53,607 nucleotides of DNA from Comamonadaceae bacterium (GTDB lineage Bacteria > Pseudomonadota > Gammaproteobacteria > Burkholderiales > Burkholderiaceae_C), in contig CANFWI010000018.1 in NCBI GenBank assembly GCA_947450675.1, positions 1-53,607 of the forward strand, in the 5' to 3' direction. The position numbers and the translations under genes are program-made. The stretch's first letter is position 1; each line of letters starts with the position of its first letter. Of this stretch, positions 40,286 to 50,090 are shown one piece after another. Below the pieces are notes generated by a model. That model was given only the letters and a program-made list of their open reading frames with translations. It made no database searches and was not told the DNA's origin.

Positions 40286-42685
40286 ATGCTTGTCAAAACT
40301 CCCACCGCTCAACCGTCAACTCCTCAGCCACGCAGCACGCGCCAGACCGTGGTCCGCCTGCTCACTTGGGCGGCCGGCCTCGCAGTGGCCGGAGGGCTGA
40401 GCCTGCTGCTGGTGATTGCTGTCGCCCTGTCCGTGGCTTATCCCAATTTGCCGGATATTTCCGACCTGTCGACCTACCGCCCCAAACTACCGATGCGTGT
40501 ATTCGCCGCCGACGGTGCGCTGATTGGCGAATTTGGCGAGGAACGACGCAGCCTGACGCCCATCAAAGACATCCCGCAAGTCATGAAAGACGCCGTGTTA
40601 GCCATTGAAGACGCGCGATTTTTCCAGCACGGCGGCGTTGACTACCTGGGCATGATTCGCGCCGGTTTGGCTAACTTTGGTCGCTCTAAAAGCCAAGGTG
40701 CGTCAACCATCACCATGCAGGTCGCGCGCAACGTGTACTTGTCGGCGGAGAAAAGCTACACCCGCAAAATTTATGAAATCTTGCTGACCTTCAAGCTCGA
40801 GCACATGCTGACCAAGAACCAGATTCTTGAGATTTACATGAACCAAATTTACCTGGGTCAACGGGCTTATGGTTTTGCCGCCGCATCTGAGACTTACTTC
40901 GGTAAACCTCTGAAGGACATCAGCATTGCCGAAGCCGCCATGCTGGCGGGGCTACCAAAAGCGCCATCCGCCAACAACCCGATCAGCAATCTGCCGCGGG
41001 CGCGGGCGCGACAGCAGTACATCATTGATCGCATGGAGGAAAACAAATTCATCACCAGCTCGCAAGCTGCGGCCGCCAAAAAGGAAGAACTCAAAATTCG
41101 CAGTGGCAGCAACGCCGGACGTGTGCATGCCGAGTTCATCGCTGAAACCGTGCGCCAGTTGGTCTTCAACCAGTATGGCGACAGCACCTACACCCGTGGT
41201 TTGAACGTCTACACCACCGTGTCGTCGGTGAACCAGCAAGCCGCCTACAAAGCGCTGCGCAAAGGCATCATGGATTTCGAGCGGCGCCAAATTTACCGCG
41301 GCCCAGAAAAATTTCTAACGCTGCCTGAAGACCCCAAAGATGCCGAAGAAATGATCGATGATGCACTCGCCGACAGCCCGGACAACGGCGACGTGATGTC
41401 TGCGGTGGTGCTCGATGCGACCCCGAAAAAGATCACTGCGCTGAGGCAAAACGGCGAATCCATCGAGATCACCGGCGAGGGACTGAAGCCAGCCCAGTCG
41501 GGCTTGAGTGACAAAGCACCGACCAACATCCGGCTGCGGCGCGGCGCTCTGATCCGCGTCGCCAAGACCGAGAAAAACACGTGGGAAATCACGCAACTGC
41601 CGGAGGTCGAGGGGGCCTTTGTCGCGTTAGACCCGCGTGATGGCGCCATTCGCGCACTGGTCGGTGGCTTCGACTACGACAAAAATAAATTCAACCACGC
41701 AACCCAAGCTTGGCGTCAGCCGGGCTCCAGTTTCAAGCCGTTTATTTATTCAGCTGCGCTTGAAAAGGGCTTCACGCCCGCCACCATCATCAACGATAGC
41801 CCCTTGTTTTTTGACTCAGGGGTGACCGGCGGTCAGCCCTGGGAGCCGAAAAATTATGACGGTACTTTTGAGGGACCGATGAGCATGCGCACGGCCTTGA
41901 AAAAGTCTAAAAATATGATCTCTATCCGCATCTTGCAGGCTATCGGCACGCAATACGCGCAGGACTGGGTCGGTCGTTTTGGCTTCGAGGCGGATAAACA
42001 CCCGGCTTACCTGACGATGGCGCTTGGTTCGGGTTCAGTCACACCGATGCAAATGGCCACGGGGTATTCTGTTTTTGCCAATGGCGGCTTTCGCGTCAGC
42101 CCTTATCTGATCACCAAAATAACCGACCAACAAGGCCACACGCTGGTCGAAACGCCAGCGCCTGTGCAGGACGAGAGCAAGCGCGCTGTTGATGCCCGCA
42201 ATGCGTTCATCATGTCCAATTTGCTGCAGGAAGTGACGCGTTCGGGCACCGCTGCCAGAGCTCAAGCCATGCTCAAACGCCCCGACCTGTACGGCAAAAC
42301 GGGCACCACCAACGACTCCATCGACGCTTGGTTTGTGGGCTACCAACCGACGCTGATGGGGGCCGTGTGGATGGGCTATGACAAGCCCAAAAAACTCGGT
42401 GATCGTGAGACCGGCGGTGGTCTGAGTCTGCCGATTTGGATCAACTTCATGGACACGGCACTGAAATCGACACCGGTGCTTGAGGTGCCAGCGCCAGCAG
42501 GCGTGATGAACGTCAACGGCGAATGGTTTTACGACGAATACGCCCACGGTTCCGGCGTCAGCAGCTTAGGCCTTGAAGGCCGCCCTGCTGGCCTGCAAAA
42601 TGGTGCGGGCGGCCAAGGCACGCCAATTCAGGTGCTGCCGCCAACCGACGAACGCCGGCGCATTTTGGACCTGTTCAAAAATTAG
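40286..42685 (+). CDS. mrcA: Penicillin-binding protein 1A
   Basis: 799-residue bifunctional class A PBP that polymerises and cross-links peptidoglycan. After one N-terminal membrane helix ([16 protein letters not shown]) comes the glycosyltransferase domain (about 70-245), with [37 protein letters not shown] and [19 protein letters not shown]. An OB-like insertion follows (about 330-440), with the transpeptidase domain after it: active-site [15 protein letters not shown], and [20 protein letters not shown]. The stop overlaps the end of cyaY by four bases. It is divergent from pilM, a widely conserved pairing. Confidence 0.97.
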   Translation: MLVKTPTAQPSTPQPRSTRQTVVRLLTWAAGLAVAGGLSLLLVIAVALSVAYPNLPDISDLSTYRPKLPMRVFAADGALIGEFGEERRSLTPIKDIPQVMKDAVLAIEDARFFQHGGVDYLGMIRAGLANFGRSKSQGASTITMQVARNVYLSAEKSYTRKIYEILLTFKLEHMLTKNQILEIYMNQIYLGQRAYGFAAASETYFGKPLKDISIAEAAMLAGLPKAPSANNPISNLPRARARQQYIIDRMEENKFITSSQAAAAKKEELKIRSGSNAGRVHAEFIAETVRQLVFNQYGDSTYTRGLNVYTTVSSVNQQAAYKALRKGIMDFERRQIYRGPEKFLTLPEDPKDAEEMIDDALADSPDNGDVMSAVVLDATPKKITALRQNGESIEITGEGLKPAQSGLSDKAPTNIRLRRGALIRVAKTEKNTWEITQLPEVEGAFVALDPRDGAIRALVGGFDYDKNKFNHATQAWRQPGSSFKPFIYSAALEKGFTPATIINDSPLFFDSGVTGGQPWEPKNYDGTFEGPMSMRTALKKSKNMISIRILQAIGTQYAQDWVGRFGFEADKHPAYLTMALGSGSVTPMQMATGYSVFANGGFRVSPYLITKITDQQGHTLVETPAPVQDESKRAVDARNAFIMSNLLQEVTRSGTAARAQAMLKRPDLYGKTGTTNDSIDAWFVGYQPTLMGAVWMGYDKPKKLGDRETGGGLSLPIWINFMDTALKSTPVLEVPAPAGVMNVNGEWFYDEYAHGSGVSSLGLEGRPAGLQNGAGGQGTPIQVLPPTDERRRILDLFKN

Positions 42686-43014
42686 GCTGCGCTGAATAGC
42701 AAGGGCTGACCGGCTTGCTCGCTGGCGTAGCGCGACAAGTCCGAGAAAAATTCGTGAGCGGTTTTGGTGTCAAGCCACTGACCTGACGCGTATTTGTAAT
42801 GAAAGCCGCCAGCCCGTGCGGCCAGCCAAATTTCCTGCAAGGGTTTTTGCAGATTGATGATGATCTGGCTGCGGTTTTCAAACGTCAAGGTCACCATGCC
42901 GCCGGTGCGCTGGTTGTCCACATCGGCGTCAGACTCATCGTTGATCCGGTCACAAGCGATTTCTACCGCTTGCAGAGCAGCTTCGGCGCAGTCTAGATAT
43001 TCCAGGTCGGTCAT
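42682..43014 (-). CDS. cyaY: Frataxin-like iron-sulfur assembly protein CyaY
   Basis: 110-residue bacterial frataxin, which binds iron and modulates the cysteine desulfurase IscS. The acidic first helix ([20 protein letters not shown]) leads to [20 protein letters not shown], then [20 protein letters not shown] and [17 protein letters not shown], the most conserved part. GGGA precedes the ATG by six bases. It is convergent with the PBP1A gene (4-base overlap) and divergent from the LptM-like gene with only 12 bases between ATG codons. Confidence 0.96.
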   Translation of the reverse strand: MTDLEYLDCAEAALQAVEIACDRINDESDADVDNQRTGGMVTLTFENRSQIIINLQKPLQEIWLAARAGGFHYKYASGQWLDTKTAHEFFSDLSRYASEQAGQPLLFSAA

Positions 43015-43026
43015 TACAATCCCATC

Positions 43027-43266
43027 ATGTTTGCTTCACTTCAAATTCACGCCCAAATTTTAGGCTGTCGCGCCTTGTCAGTCAGACCTCAAGGCTTTGC
43101 GACTGCTGTGGCCGTTGCCTTGTTCGCCGCTTGTCTGGCCGGCTGCGGCCAAAAAGGGCCGCTGTTTTTGCCCGTACCGCCACCGCCGCTTCAAACCGTG
43201 CCCATCATCGTCCCCGCGCAAGCCGTCCCGGATGCGCCTACTCGTCCAGCCGCCACATCACCATGA
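43027..43266 (+). CDS. lptM: LptM-like small lipoprotein (YifL family)
   Basis: Up to 79-residue lipoprotein. The motif [13 protein letters not shown] is the signature of the YifL/LptM family, which in E. coli assists LptD oxidative maturation. The lipobox cysteine becomes the lipidated N-terminus. The remainder is Pro-rich. The ATG at 43027 gives an unusually long n-region and lacks a Shine-Dalgarno. A TTG at 43075 would give a compact signal peptide ([20 protein letters not shown]) with AGG upstream and may be the true start. The stop overlaps the lysA start (ATGA). Confidence 0.85.
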   Translation: MFASLQIHAQILGCRALSVRPQGFATAVAVALFAACLAGCGQKGPLFLPVPPPPLQTVPIIVPAQAVPDAPTRPAATSP

Positions 43267-44573
43267 GCCAGAAAATTCCAAGCGCAGGCGCAGCTCAAGC
43301 TCTGCCCGGTCATCCTTTTGTGGCTTATCACGGCACATCGTTGCAAGTCGAAAGCGTCAGCCTGAGCCAACTCGCGGCCGAGCACGGCACACCGCTGTTT
43401 GTCTATTCAAAAGCGTCTATGTTGGCGGCGTTGGGCGCTTATCAACGTGGTTTCGCTGGCCGCCATGCGCAAATTTGTTATGCCATGAAGGCCAATTCCT
43501 CGCTCGGCGTGCTGCAAGTTTTTGCAGCCGCAGGCTGCGGATTCGACATCGTCTCCGGTGGTGAGCTCGAACGGGTTCTGGCTGCTGGTGGCGACGCAGC
43601 CAAGATTATTTTTTCAGGCGTCGGCAAGACCCGCGCCGAAATGCGCCAGGCCTTGCAAGCCGGTATCGGCTGCTTCAACGTTGAGAGCGAAGCCGAACTC
43701 GATGTGCTGTCGCAAGTGGCCGAGTCGCTCGGTTTGCGGGCCCCCGTCAGCATTCGCGTCAACCCCAACGTTGACCCGAAAACGCACCCGTATATTTCGA
43801 CCGGCCTGAAAGACAACAAGTTTGGCGTGGCCCACGAAGACACGCTGCGCATTTACCAACACGCGGCCAGCCTCAAGGGTTTGCAGGTGGTCGGCATTGA
43901 CTGCCACATTGGCTCACAAATCACCGAGGCCACGCCCTACCTAGACGCCATGGACCGCGTGCTGGATCTGGTTGCCAGCATCGAAGCCGCCGGCATGGCC
44001 TTGGCGCACATCGACTTTGGCGGTGGCCTCGGCATCAACTACAACAACGACGCACCACCGGCGGCTGACGCGCTGTGGGCACAGCTGCTGCGCAAGTTGG
44101 ATGAGCGCGGCTACGGCCAGAAAAAACTCATGATCGAGCCCGGTCGCTCACTCGTCGGCAATGCCGGCGTTTGTGTCACCGAGGTGCTGTACGTCAAGCC
44201 AGGTGAGCACAAGAATTTCTGCATCATTGATGCGGCCATGAACGACTTGCCGCGCCCAGCCATGTACCAAGCTTTCCATGCCATCGTGCCCTTGCTGGCG
44301 GAGTCTGCTGCCACGCCTGAGGCGCGCTATGACGTGGTCGGCCCGATCTGCGAGAGCGGTGACTGGATCGGCCGCGACCGCTCGCTGGCGGTCAAGGCTG
44401 GCGACCAGTTAGCCGTGTTGTCGGCGGGTGCTTACTGCATGAGCATGTCGAGCAACTACAACACCCGTGGCCGTGCCGTCGAACTGTTGGTCGATGGTGC
44501 CAAAGTGCATGTGATCCGCGAACGAGAGAGCGCCGCCGATCAGATGCGACTGGAGCGACTGGTCACGCTCTGA
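43263..44573 (+). CDS. lysA: Diaminopimelate decarboxylase
   Basis: 436-residue LysA, the PLP enzyme of the last lysine biosynthesis step. It is a fold-type III barrel with the cofactor lysine at Lys76 (ICYAMKANSS). Other family segments are FDIVSGGELERVLAAG, GIDCHIGSQIT, HIDFGGGLGINY, EPGRSLVGNAGV, and the substrate-site cysteine in GPICESGDWIGRDR. ATG 43263 overlaps the lptM stop as ATGA; the longer upstream frame shadows lptM. The lptM-lysA pairing beside cyaY is widely conserved. Confidence 0.97.
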   Translation: MSQKIPSAGAAQALPGHPFVAYHGTSLQVESVSLSQLAAEHGTPLFVYSKASMLAALGAYQRGFAGRHAQICYAMKANSSLGVLQVFAAAGCGFDIVSGGELERVLAAGGDAAKIIFSGVGKTRAEMRQALQAGIGCFNVESEAELDVLSQVAESLGLRAPVSIRVNPNVDPKTHPYISTGLKDNKFGVAHEDTLRIYQHAASLKGLQVVGIDCHIGSQITEATPYLDAMDRVLDLVASIEAAGMALAHIDFGGGLGINYNNDAPPAADALWAQLLRKLDERGYGQKKLMIEPGRSLVGNAGVCVTEVLYVKPGEHKNFCIIDAAMNDLPRPAMYQAFHAIVPLLAESAATPEARYDVVGPICESGDWIGRDRSLAVKAGDQLAVLSAGAYCMSMSSNYNTRGRAVELLVDGAKVHVIRERESAADQMRLERLVTL

Positions 44574-44589
44574 AAAGCTTTAAGTTGCG

Positions 44590-45198
44590 CTAAGGCTTGG
44601 CGCGACTGCGTGAATACTGACGCAGTCGCCAGCCCAACAACACCGCCAAAATACCGGCATAGACCGCCACTTCGGTAAAGTTATTTTTGCCCGCGCGCAT
44701 CCAGAAAAAATGCAAAATGGCCAAGCCGGCCACCGCATAAAACAGCTTGTGCAGCAGCTGCCAGCGTTTCGCGCCCAGTGCCTTGATGGCCGCATTGAAG
44801 GAGGTTGCGGCCAAGGGTGTGAGCAGCAACAGCGACAACGCGCCGACCAAAATAAACGGTCGTTTGATGATGTCGTTGACGATGTCGGTCAAGTCAAAAC
44901 CCATGTCAAAACCGCTGTAACTCAGGAAGTGAACCAGCACGTAAAAGTACATAAACAGGCCCAGCATGCGCCGAAAACGCGCCAAGCTCGGTGTCTTGCT
45001 CAGCACCCGCAGCGGCGTCACCGCCAACACAATACACAAAAACCTCAGAGCCCAATCGCCGGTGGCGCGGATCAAAGCTTCCTGCGGATTGGCTCCCAGC
45101 TGATCCGCCAACGCGCGATAAAACAGCCAAATGAATGGCAGCAGACACAGCGCAAAAACCGTGGGCTTGGCAATGGGGTGCAACAGCCATTTTTTCAT
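44590..45198 (-). CDS. msrQ: MsrPQ haem-binding membrane subunit MsrQ
   Basis: 202-residue MsrQ (YedZ), a six-helix b-haem protein that supplies electrons from the quinone pool or flavin to MsrP. Features are the N-terminal LPFIWLFYRALADQLGANPQ and ATGDWALRFLCIVLAVTPLR. The histidine-containing helices include MYFYVLVHFLSYSGFD and LLHKLFYAVAGLAILHFFWM, with the stretch KRPFILVGALSLLLLTPLAA. It is downstream of msrP, separated by a 118-base gap that carries a palindromic repeat. Confidence 0.95.
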   Translation of the reverse strand: MKKWLLHPIAKPTVFALCLLPFIWLFYRALADQLGANPQEALIRATGDWALRFLCIVLAVTPLRVLSKTPSLARFRRMLGLFMYFYVLVHFLSYSGFDMGFDLTDIVNDIIKRPFILVGALSLLLLTPLAATSFNAAIKALGAKRWQLLHKLFYAVAGLAILHFFWMRAGKNNFTEVAVYAGILAVLLGWRLRQYSRSRAKP

Positions 45199-45243
45199 GA
45201 GTAGACCCGGCTTGCATTCACAACGACGAAGAAATCACGGATC

Positions 45244-45307
45244 GTCATCGCGAGCGAAGCGCGGCGATCCAAGTCGCCATGGGTTGCTGCGGTTTGCTCG
45301 CAACGAC
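45244..45307. repeat. Imperfect palindromic dispersed-type repeat
   Basis: Arms 45244-45271 and 45280-45307 match at 21 of 28 paired positions, around an 8-base loop. The left arm reads CATCGCGAGCGAAGCGCGGC, a pattern known from short non-coding repeats scattered in many bacterial genomes (the GTCATTGCGAGC...GCTCGCAATGAC type). It lies between msrP and msrQ and would form a long hairpin in their mRNA. Other copies would have to be sought outside the window. Confidence 0.7.
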
Positions 45308-45316
45308 AACGCGGCA

Positions 45317-46315
45317 TCAAAACAGCTTTTTCAAGTCCATGCCGGCGTACAGCTGCGCCACTTGCGCCTCGTAACCGTTGAACATCAGCGTCTTGCGCTT
45401 CTTGACGAACAAACCGTCTTCGCCAATGCGCCGCTCTGTCGCCTGGCTCCAGCGCGGGTGGCTGACGTTCGGGTTGACGTTGGAATAAAAACCGTACTCT
45501 TGCGCCGCCGCCTTGTTCCAAGCGGTGCGCGGCTCTTTGTCGGTGAAGCGAATTTTGACGATGCTCTTGCCGCTTTTGAAACCGTACTTCCAGGGCACGA
45601 CCAAACGCACCGGCGCACCGTTTTGATTCGGCAGCACCTCACCGTACATGCCGAAGGTCAGCAAGGTCAGCGGGTTCATGGCTTCGTCCATGCGCAAGCC
45701 TTCGACATAAGGCCAGTCGAGCACGCGTGAGCCGACAAAAGGCATGGTCTTCGGGTCTGCCAGCGTGACGAACTCGACGTACTTGGCACTGCCCAGCGGC
45801 TCCACTCGTTTGATCAATTCGGCCAGCGAATAGCCGACCCACGGGATCACCATCGACCAGCCCTCGACACAGCGCATCCGGTAAATCCGCTCTTCTTGGG
45901 CACTGAGCTTGAGCAACTCTTCGATGCCGTAGGTTTTGGGCTGCTTGACCAGACCTTCGATGCTCACCGTCCAAGGGCGGACGGGCAGCGTGCCAGCGTT
46001 GCGGGCCGGGTCGGCCTTGTCGGTGCCGAACTCGTAGTAGTTGTTGTAGGTGCTGGCGTCTTTGTACTCGGTGAGCTTGTCCATCGTCACCGCACCGGCC
46101 ACGGCCGACTTGGCGCCTGCCAGCGCCGCATGCTTGCCGGGCGCTGTCATCGCCTGCGCAATCGCCTCACGGCCAGCCCAGCTGGCCAGTGCCACACCGG
46201 CCGCACCGCCAGCCATGAGTTTGATAAGCGCACGTCGATCTTGATACACCCTTTCAGAGGTGATCTCGCTGGACACAGGATGAATAAATCCGTCGTCGGT
46301 CGTCTTGATCAGCAT
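45317..46315 (-). CDS. msrP: Periplasmic methionine sulfoxide reductase catalytic subunit MsrP
   Basis: 332-residue MsrP (YedY), a molybdopterin enzyme that repairs oxidised methionines in periplasmic proteins. The twin-arginine signal is at residues 27-28 ([11 protein letters not shown]), so export uses the TatABC machinery in this window. The molybdenum-ligand cysteine is Cys149 in [19 protein letters not shown]. Other family segments are [20 protein letters not shown] and [17 protein letters not shown]. The C-terminal tail is typical. It precedes msrQ. Confidence 0.97.
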   Translation of the reverse strand: MLIKTTDDGFIHPVSSEITSERVYQDRRALIKLMAGGAAGVALASWAGREAIAQAMTAPGKHAALAGAKSAVAGAVTMDKLTEYKDASTYNNYYEFGTDKADPARNAGTLPVRPWTVSIEGLVKQPKTYGIEELLKLSAQEERIYRMRCVEGWSMVIPWVGYSLAELIKRVEPLGSAKYVEFVTLADPKTMPFVGSRVLDWPYVEGLRMDEAMNPLTLLTFGMYGEVLPNQNGAPVRLVVPWKYGFKSGKSIVKIRFTDKEPRTAWNKAAAQEYGFYSNVNPNVSHPRWSQATERRIGEDGLFVKKRKTLMFNGYEAQVAQLYAGMDLKKLF

Positions 46316-46374
46316 GAGGGTTCCCTTAAAGAGGTCGTTTCAAAAATCAACAAAGTCCGGCGATCCGGACGGCA

Positions 46375-47733
46375 TCACAGTTCGCCGTAGCTGTGCAAAC
46401 CCGACAAAAACATGTTCACCCCAAGGAACGCAAAGCTCGTCACCGCCAAGCCAACCAGTGCCCACCAAGCTGCCACGGTGCCGCGCAAGCCCTTCATGAG
46501 GCGCATGTGCAGCCAAGCCGCGTAGTTGAGCCAGACGATCAGGGCCCAGGTTTCTTTCGGGTCCCAGCTCCAGTAACCGCCCCAGGCTTCAGCCGCCCAC
46601 AGCGCACCCAAAACGGTGGCGATGGTGAAGAAAGCAAAGCCGACGGCGATGGCCTTGTACATCACGTCATCGAGCACTTCAAAGCTTGGCAACCGCTCGG
46701 CAATGCGCTGGCGACCCAGCAAAATACCGCCGGTAATCACGCCTGACACCAACAAATAGCCGAGCCAATAGTTGCTGCCACCGACGTCCACTGGCGACTT
46801 GCGAAAAACAATCGGTACAAAACAAATCACCACCCCGAGCATCCACAAGGGCGTCAGCTTGTACCAACGTTTTTCTGTGGCCTGTTGCTTGACCAAGTAG
46901 GCCAGCGAGACCATGGCCGCAAGAGCAAACATGCCGTAGCCAATGAAGTTGGCTGGCACGTGCAGCTTCATCCACCAGCTCTTCAGTGCGGGTACCAAGG
47001 GCTGGATTTCGTGGGCACCGCGAACGACGGTGTACCAGAGCAGGAAACCCACAGCCGCACTGACCACCAGCATGACAAGAGCACCGAGGGCACGGGTCTT
47101 GTATTGCGCTTCAAAGTACAAGTAAAAAGTCGCTGTCATCCATGAAAACAAGACGAACACTTCATACAGATTGCTGACCGGAATGTGACCGATGTCTGGC
47201 CCGATCAGGTAGCCCTCGTACCAGCGAACCATCGTCCCAATCAAGGCCATGCCGATAGCGACCCAAACAATTTTCGAACCTATCGCCTCGAAAGCTGAGC
47301 TGTTGCCACCCTCTGCGCGGCTGGCCATCATGCCAAACCAATAAAACAAGGTGCCCATGAAAAACAGCACGCTCATCCACAAGATGGCGGACTGGCTGGA
47401 CAGAAAATACTTCAACCAAAACACCTGCTCCGCCCGCGCCAGATCCCCCTGATAGGACACGATGCCGAGCAGCGAACCGATCGTCACCACAAGCATCAAG
47501 GCGCGTAGCGGACGCCAGAACCAACCCATCGCGATGGCCGCGGGAATGACGCCCAATAAGATGCCTTTTTCATACACATCCATATGCGCTTGGTATCGAA
47601 AAAAGACATAGAGTCCACCGCAGACAACCAGCGCTGCGAAAAGCCAGTCGAGCAAATTCCGGCGCGCGAAATAGCCTTCATTCAATACGAAGCCATCATT
47701 GGCTCCACTGCGCTTGAGCGTGGTGGTATTCAT
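46375..47733 (-). CDS. ccsB: System II cytochrome c maturation protein CcsB (ResC/CcsA type)
   Basis: 452-residue membrane protein of the haem-handling WWD family. The haem-binding WWD-type segment is AEAWGGYWSWDPKETWALIV with flanking histidine-bearing helices (NYAAWLHMR nearby). The N-terminal part has extra helices relative to the core. With ResB it forms the cytochrome c synthetase that attaches haem to CXXCH motifs. Nomenclature differs: this protein is CcsA or ResC in some schemes. It overlaps resB by four bases. Clients here would be PetC and the c4-type cytochrome. Confidence 0.95.
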   Translation of the reverse strand: MNTTTLKRSGANDGFVLNEGYFARRNLLDWLFAALVVCGGLYVFFRYQAHMDVYEKGILLGVIPAAIAMGWFWRPLRALMLVVTIGSLLGIVSYQGDLARAEQVFWLKYFLSSQSAILWMSVLFFMGTLFYWFGMMASRAEGGNSSAFEAIGSKIVWVAIGMALIGTMVRWYEGYLIGPDIGHIPVSNLYEVFVLFSWMTATFYLYFEAQYKTRALGALVMLVVSAAVGFLLWYTVVRGAHEIQPLVPALKSWWMKLHVPANFIGYGMFALAAMVSLAYLVKQQATEKRWYKLTPLWMLGVVICFVPIVFRKSPVDVGGSNYWLGYLLVSGVITGGILLGRQRIAERLPSFEVLDDVMYKAIAVGFAFFTIATVLGALWAAEAWGGYWSWDPKETWALIVWLNYAAWLHMRLMKGLRGTVAAWWALVGLAVTSFAFLGVNMFLSGLHSYGEL

Positions 47734-49922
47734 GGGGACACCTGTAAGAGTCGAGTTTTCAACATGTCAAATTCCTTGTCGCCATCCATGGTCTTGCGGT
47801 TCGCCGACAACGCCATGGTCGCATGACTGGCAATTGTCGTGTTGCTCGCGTCCTCCGTGCTTGGCCTTGGCGATAACCACACCCAGACCCGCCGTTCGCG
47901 CACGTAAAGCATGGCAAAAATGCCCACGATCAGGAAAGCGCAACCGAGATAGACAATCTTTTTTCCGGGCGCACGGGCCACCTGAAACACACTGGCCTGG
48001 ACTTGCGTGAAGTCCTTCAGTGCAAATGTCATGGGCGCTGGGTAGTGGTCGGCATCACTCAGGCTCAAGACCATTTGAGCCATGAAATTTTGCGTCTTTT
48101 CGTCGCGCGTCAGCGGCGGCAGGCCGGCTTGTTCGCGCGTCATGGTGACCAATTCAAACAGCACGCCGTTGAGGATGCGCACCAGCACCTCACCGGCCCG
48201 ACTGCGCTCGGCTTCAGGCACATTGATTTCCATGAAATCCGAAATGGCTTGCAGACCCGAGGTCGGCTTGGCGCTTTGAGCCGCTGCACCAGCCTGAGGG
48301 ACCGCCCGCGGAGTCACGGATTCGGCGCCAGCAAACAGCCCCAGCGCGCGCGAGGCCGAGGCCGTGAGTTGCGTCGCTAGATCTGGGCGGCCAGCGGCAA
48401 TCGCCTGGCTGACGTAGCGCCGAACAGCCTCATCACGCTGACGCACATCGGCCAACGCAGTGCGGGTGGCCAAAAAGGTGTTCATGCTGTTTTCTTGATC
48501 GGCAGGAACACGCAGGTACTGGAAAGGATCGATCGGGGTTTCTCGCACACCGAGCAAAAACACCGCGGTGCTGTCAGGGTTGTCGTCCATGCGAACCGGC
48601 AACATGTAGTTTTGGTATTCACGGGCCTGGCCGGCACCGTCGCGCAGCTTGTAGCTGACGCTCGGGCCGACATTGCGCAACTCTTTGTTGGTCCGGGTTT
48701 TGTTAGCCGCACCCAGACGGCTGTCGATCGCATGGCGCAGGTCGACTTTGCGGACATCGACGCCAGAACCTGAGTCGCCAACCTGGCGCCCGCTGTTGCC
48801 GAAATTCTCGACATTGATGACGCGCAGCGCGGTGTATTCGAGCGTGAGTTTTTCCGGCCCGTTGCTGAGGTTGCTGGAACTGCCAATCGTCCCCTGAATT
48901 TCAAAAGGCTTGGTGGCCGCACTCATCGGAACCGCCTTGAGCGTGACGCTGGAGCCGCCATCATCAAAGCTCGACTGGTAAATTTCAACGCCCTTGTGAT
49001 TGGCGGGATGGTTCACCTCGACCCGCGTCGGAATGCTCTCGCCAGTTTCTTTGTCGTGAATCACGATGTCGCTGGCGAACAGCTTGGGCATGCCGGTCGA
49101 GTAGTACTCGACGATGAACTTTTTCAACTCGATCGAGAAAGGCAACTCTTGCAACAACACGCCACCAGGCTGGTTGAGCATGGCCACGCTGGCCTGTGTT
49201 CCCTCGGCAACCAACAAATTGCCACGAAAGGTCGGGTTGGACTCACTCAAACGGTGTTTTTGCGGCACGTCAGCGATCAGTCCGCCGCCGCTGAAAACCA
49301 CCTTGTCGCTGAACCACATTTGCGCGCGCACCATCAAGTCACCGTCGAGCAATCCGCCGATGCAAACCAGCACGATGGCGCTGTGCGCAGCGATGTAACC
49401 CAGCTTGTTGAGCGAGCCTTTTTTGGCCGCCACCATCCAACCAGCATCGCGCTGTTGAAGCTTGACACGCCAGCCGCCCTGCACCAACGTTTGACCAATG
49501 CGTTGGGCGGCCGCTTCGGGCGTTTCGTTCAGGGTGTTTTCAGCGCGGTGCCCAAAAGCCTTCAGGCTTTGTTCACGGATGTTTTCTTTGAACTGGTTCA
49601 GTTCCGCAAAAATTTTGGGTGCATTGCGGCTGATGCACAAGCTGGTGCTGATGACCAAAAAAGTCAGTATCAGTAAAAACCACCAAGCGCTGTAAACCGT
49701 GTTGAGGCTGACCAAGCTGAACACCTGCGCCCAGAAAGGTCCGAACTGGTTGACGTAATTGCTGAGCGGCTCTTGCTGCTTGAGCACCGTGCCGATGACG
49801 GAAGCGATGCAGATGACCGTCAGCAGCGAAATCGAAAAACGCATCGACGACAGCAACTCGACCAAGCTGCGCCATGTGCGGGAACCAGAGTCAAGCTCAA
49901 TGCCGTGGGTGGAAACAGTCAT
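47730..49922 (-). CDS. resB: System II cytochrome c maturation protein ResB
   Basis: 730-residue ResB, the partner of the WWD protein. The N-terminal part has SMRFSISLLTVICIASVIGT and YSAWWFLLILTFLVISTSLC. A third helix near residue 165 (AHSAIVLVCIGGLLDG) follows. A large periplasmic domain follows (about 185-640), with HPANHKGVEIYQSSFDDGG, and a final helix (KKIVYLGCAFLIVGIFAMLY) ends with the conserved RRVWVWLSP. It is the first gene of the resB-ccsB pair, transcribed away from the cytochrome c4 gene's terminator. Confidence 0.95.
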   Translation of the reverse strand: MTVSTHGIELDSGSRTWRSLVELLSSMRFSISLLTVICIASVIGTVLKQQEPLSNYVNQFGPFWAQVFSLVSLNTVYSAWWFLLILTFLVISTSLCISRNAPKIFAELNQFKENIREQSLKAFGHRAENTLNETPEAAAQRIGQTLVQGGWRVKLQQRDAGWMVAAKKGSLNKLGYIAAHSAIVLVCIGGLLDGDLMVRAQMWFSDKVVFSGGGLIADVPQKHRLSESNPTFRGNLLVAEGTQASVAMLNQPGGVLLQELPFSIELKKFIVEYYSTGMPKLFASDIVIHDKETGESIPTRVEVNHPANHKGVEIYQSSFDDGGSSVTLKAVPMSAATKPFEIQGTIGSSSNLSNGPEKLTLEYTALRVINVENFGNSGRQVGDSGSGVDVRKVDLRHAIDSRLGAANKTRTNKELRNVGPSVSYKLRDGAGQAREYQNYMLPVRMDDNPDSTAVFLLGVRETPIDPFQYLRVPADQENSMNTFLATRTALADVRQRDEAVRRYVSQAIAAGRPDLATQLTASASRALGLFAGAESVTPRAVPQAGAAAQSAKPTSGLQAISDFMEINVPEAERSRAGEVLVRILNGVLFELVTMTREQAGLPPLTRDEKTQNFMAQMVLSLSDADHYPAPMTFALKDFTQVQASVFQVARAPGKKIVYLGCAFLIVGIFAMLYVRERRVWVWLSPRPSTEDASNTTIASHATMALSANRKTMDGDKEFDMLKTRLLQVSP

Positions 49923-49998
49923 GCCAATAGGAGTTTGAAACGATGAAAACCAATGAGTAAGGAACAGATCGTATGAAAAACGAAGCGCCGATAAAAAA

Positions 49999-50025
49999 GG
50001 CGGGCCTTTCTGAGAAAGACCCGCC
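49999..50025 (-). terminator. Intrinsic terminator after the cytochrome c4 gene
   Basis: GGCGGG (49999-50004) pairs with CCCGCC (50020-50025), continued by CTTTC/GAAAG after one mismatch, with loop TGA. On the minus strand it is followed by TTTTTTATC, the classic pattern, 66 bases past the cytochrome stop. T-rich sequence also follows on the plus strand, so it could act in both directions. Confidence 0.85.
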
Positions 50026-50090
50026 TGCTTGTGACTTTTTTTTCAGCTCAGGGTTCCATGAAAAACAAGACTTGCTGAAAAATCTATGAA

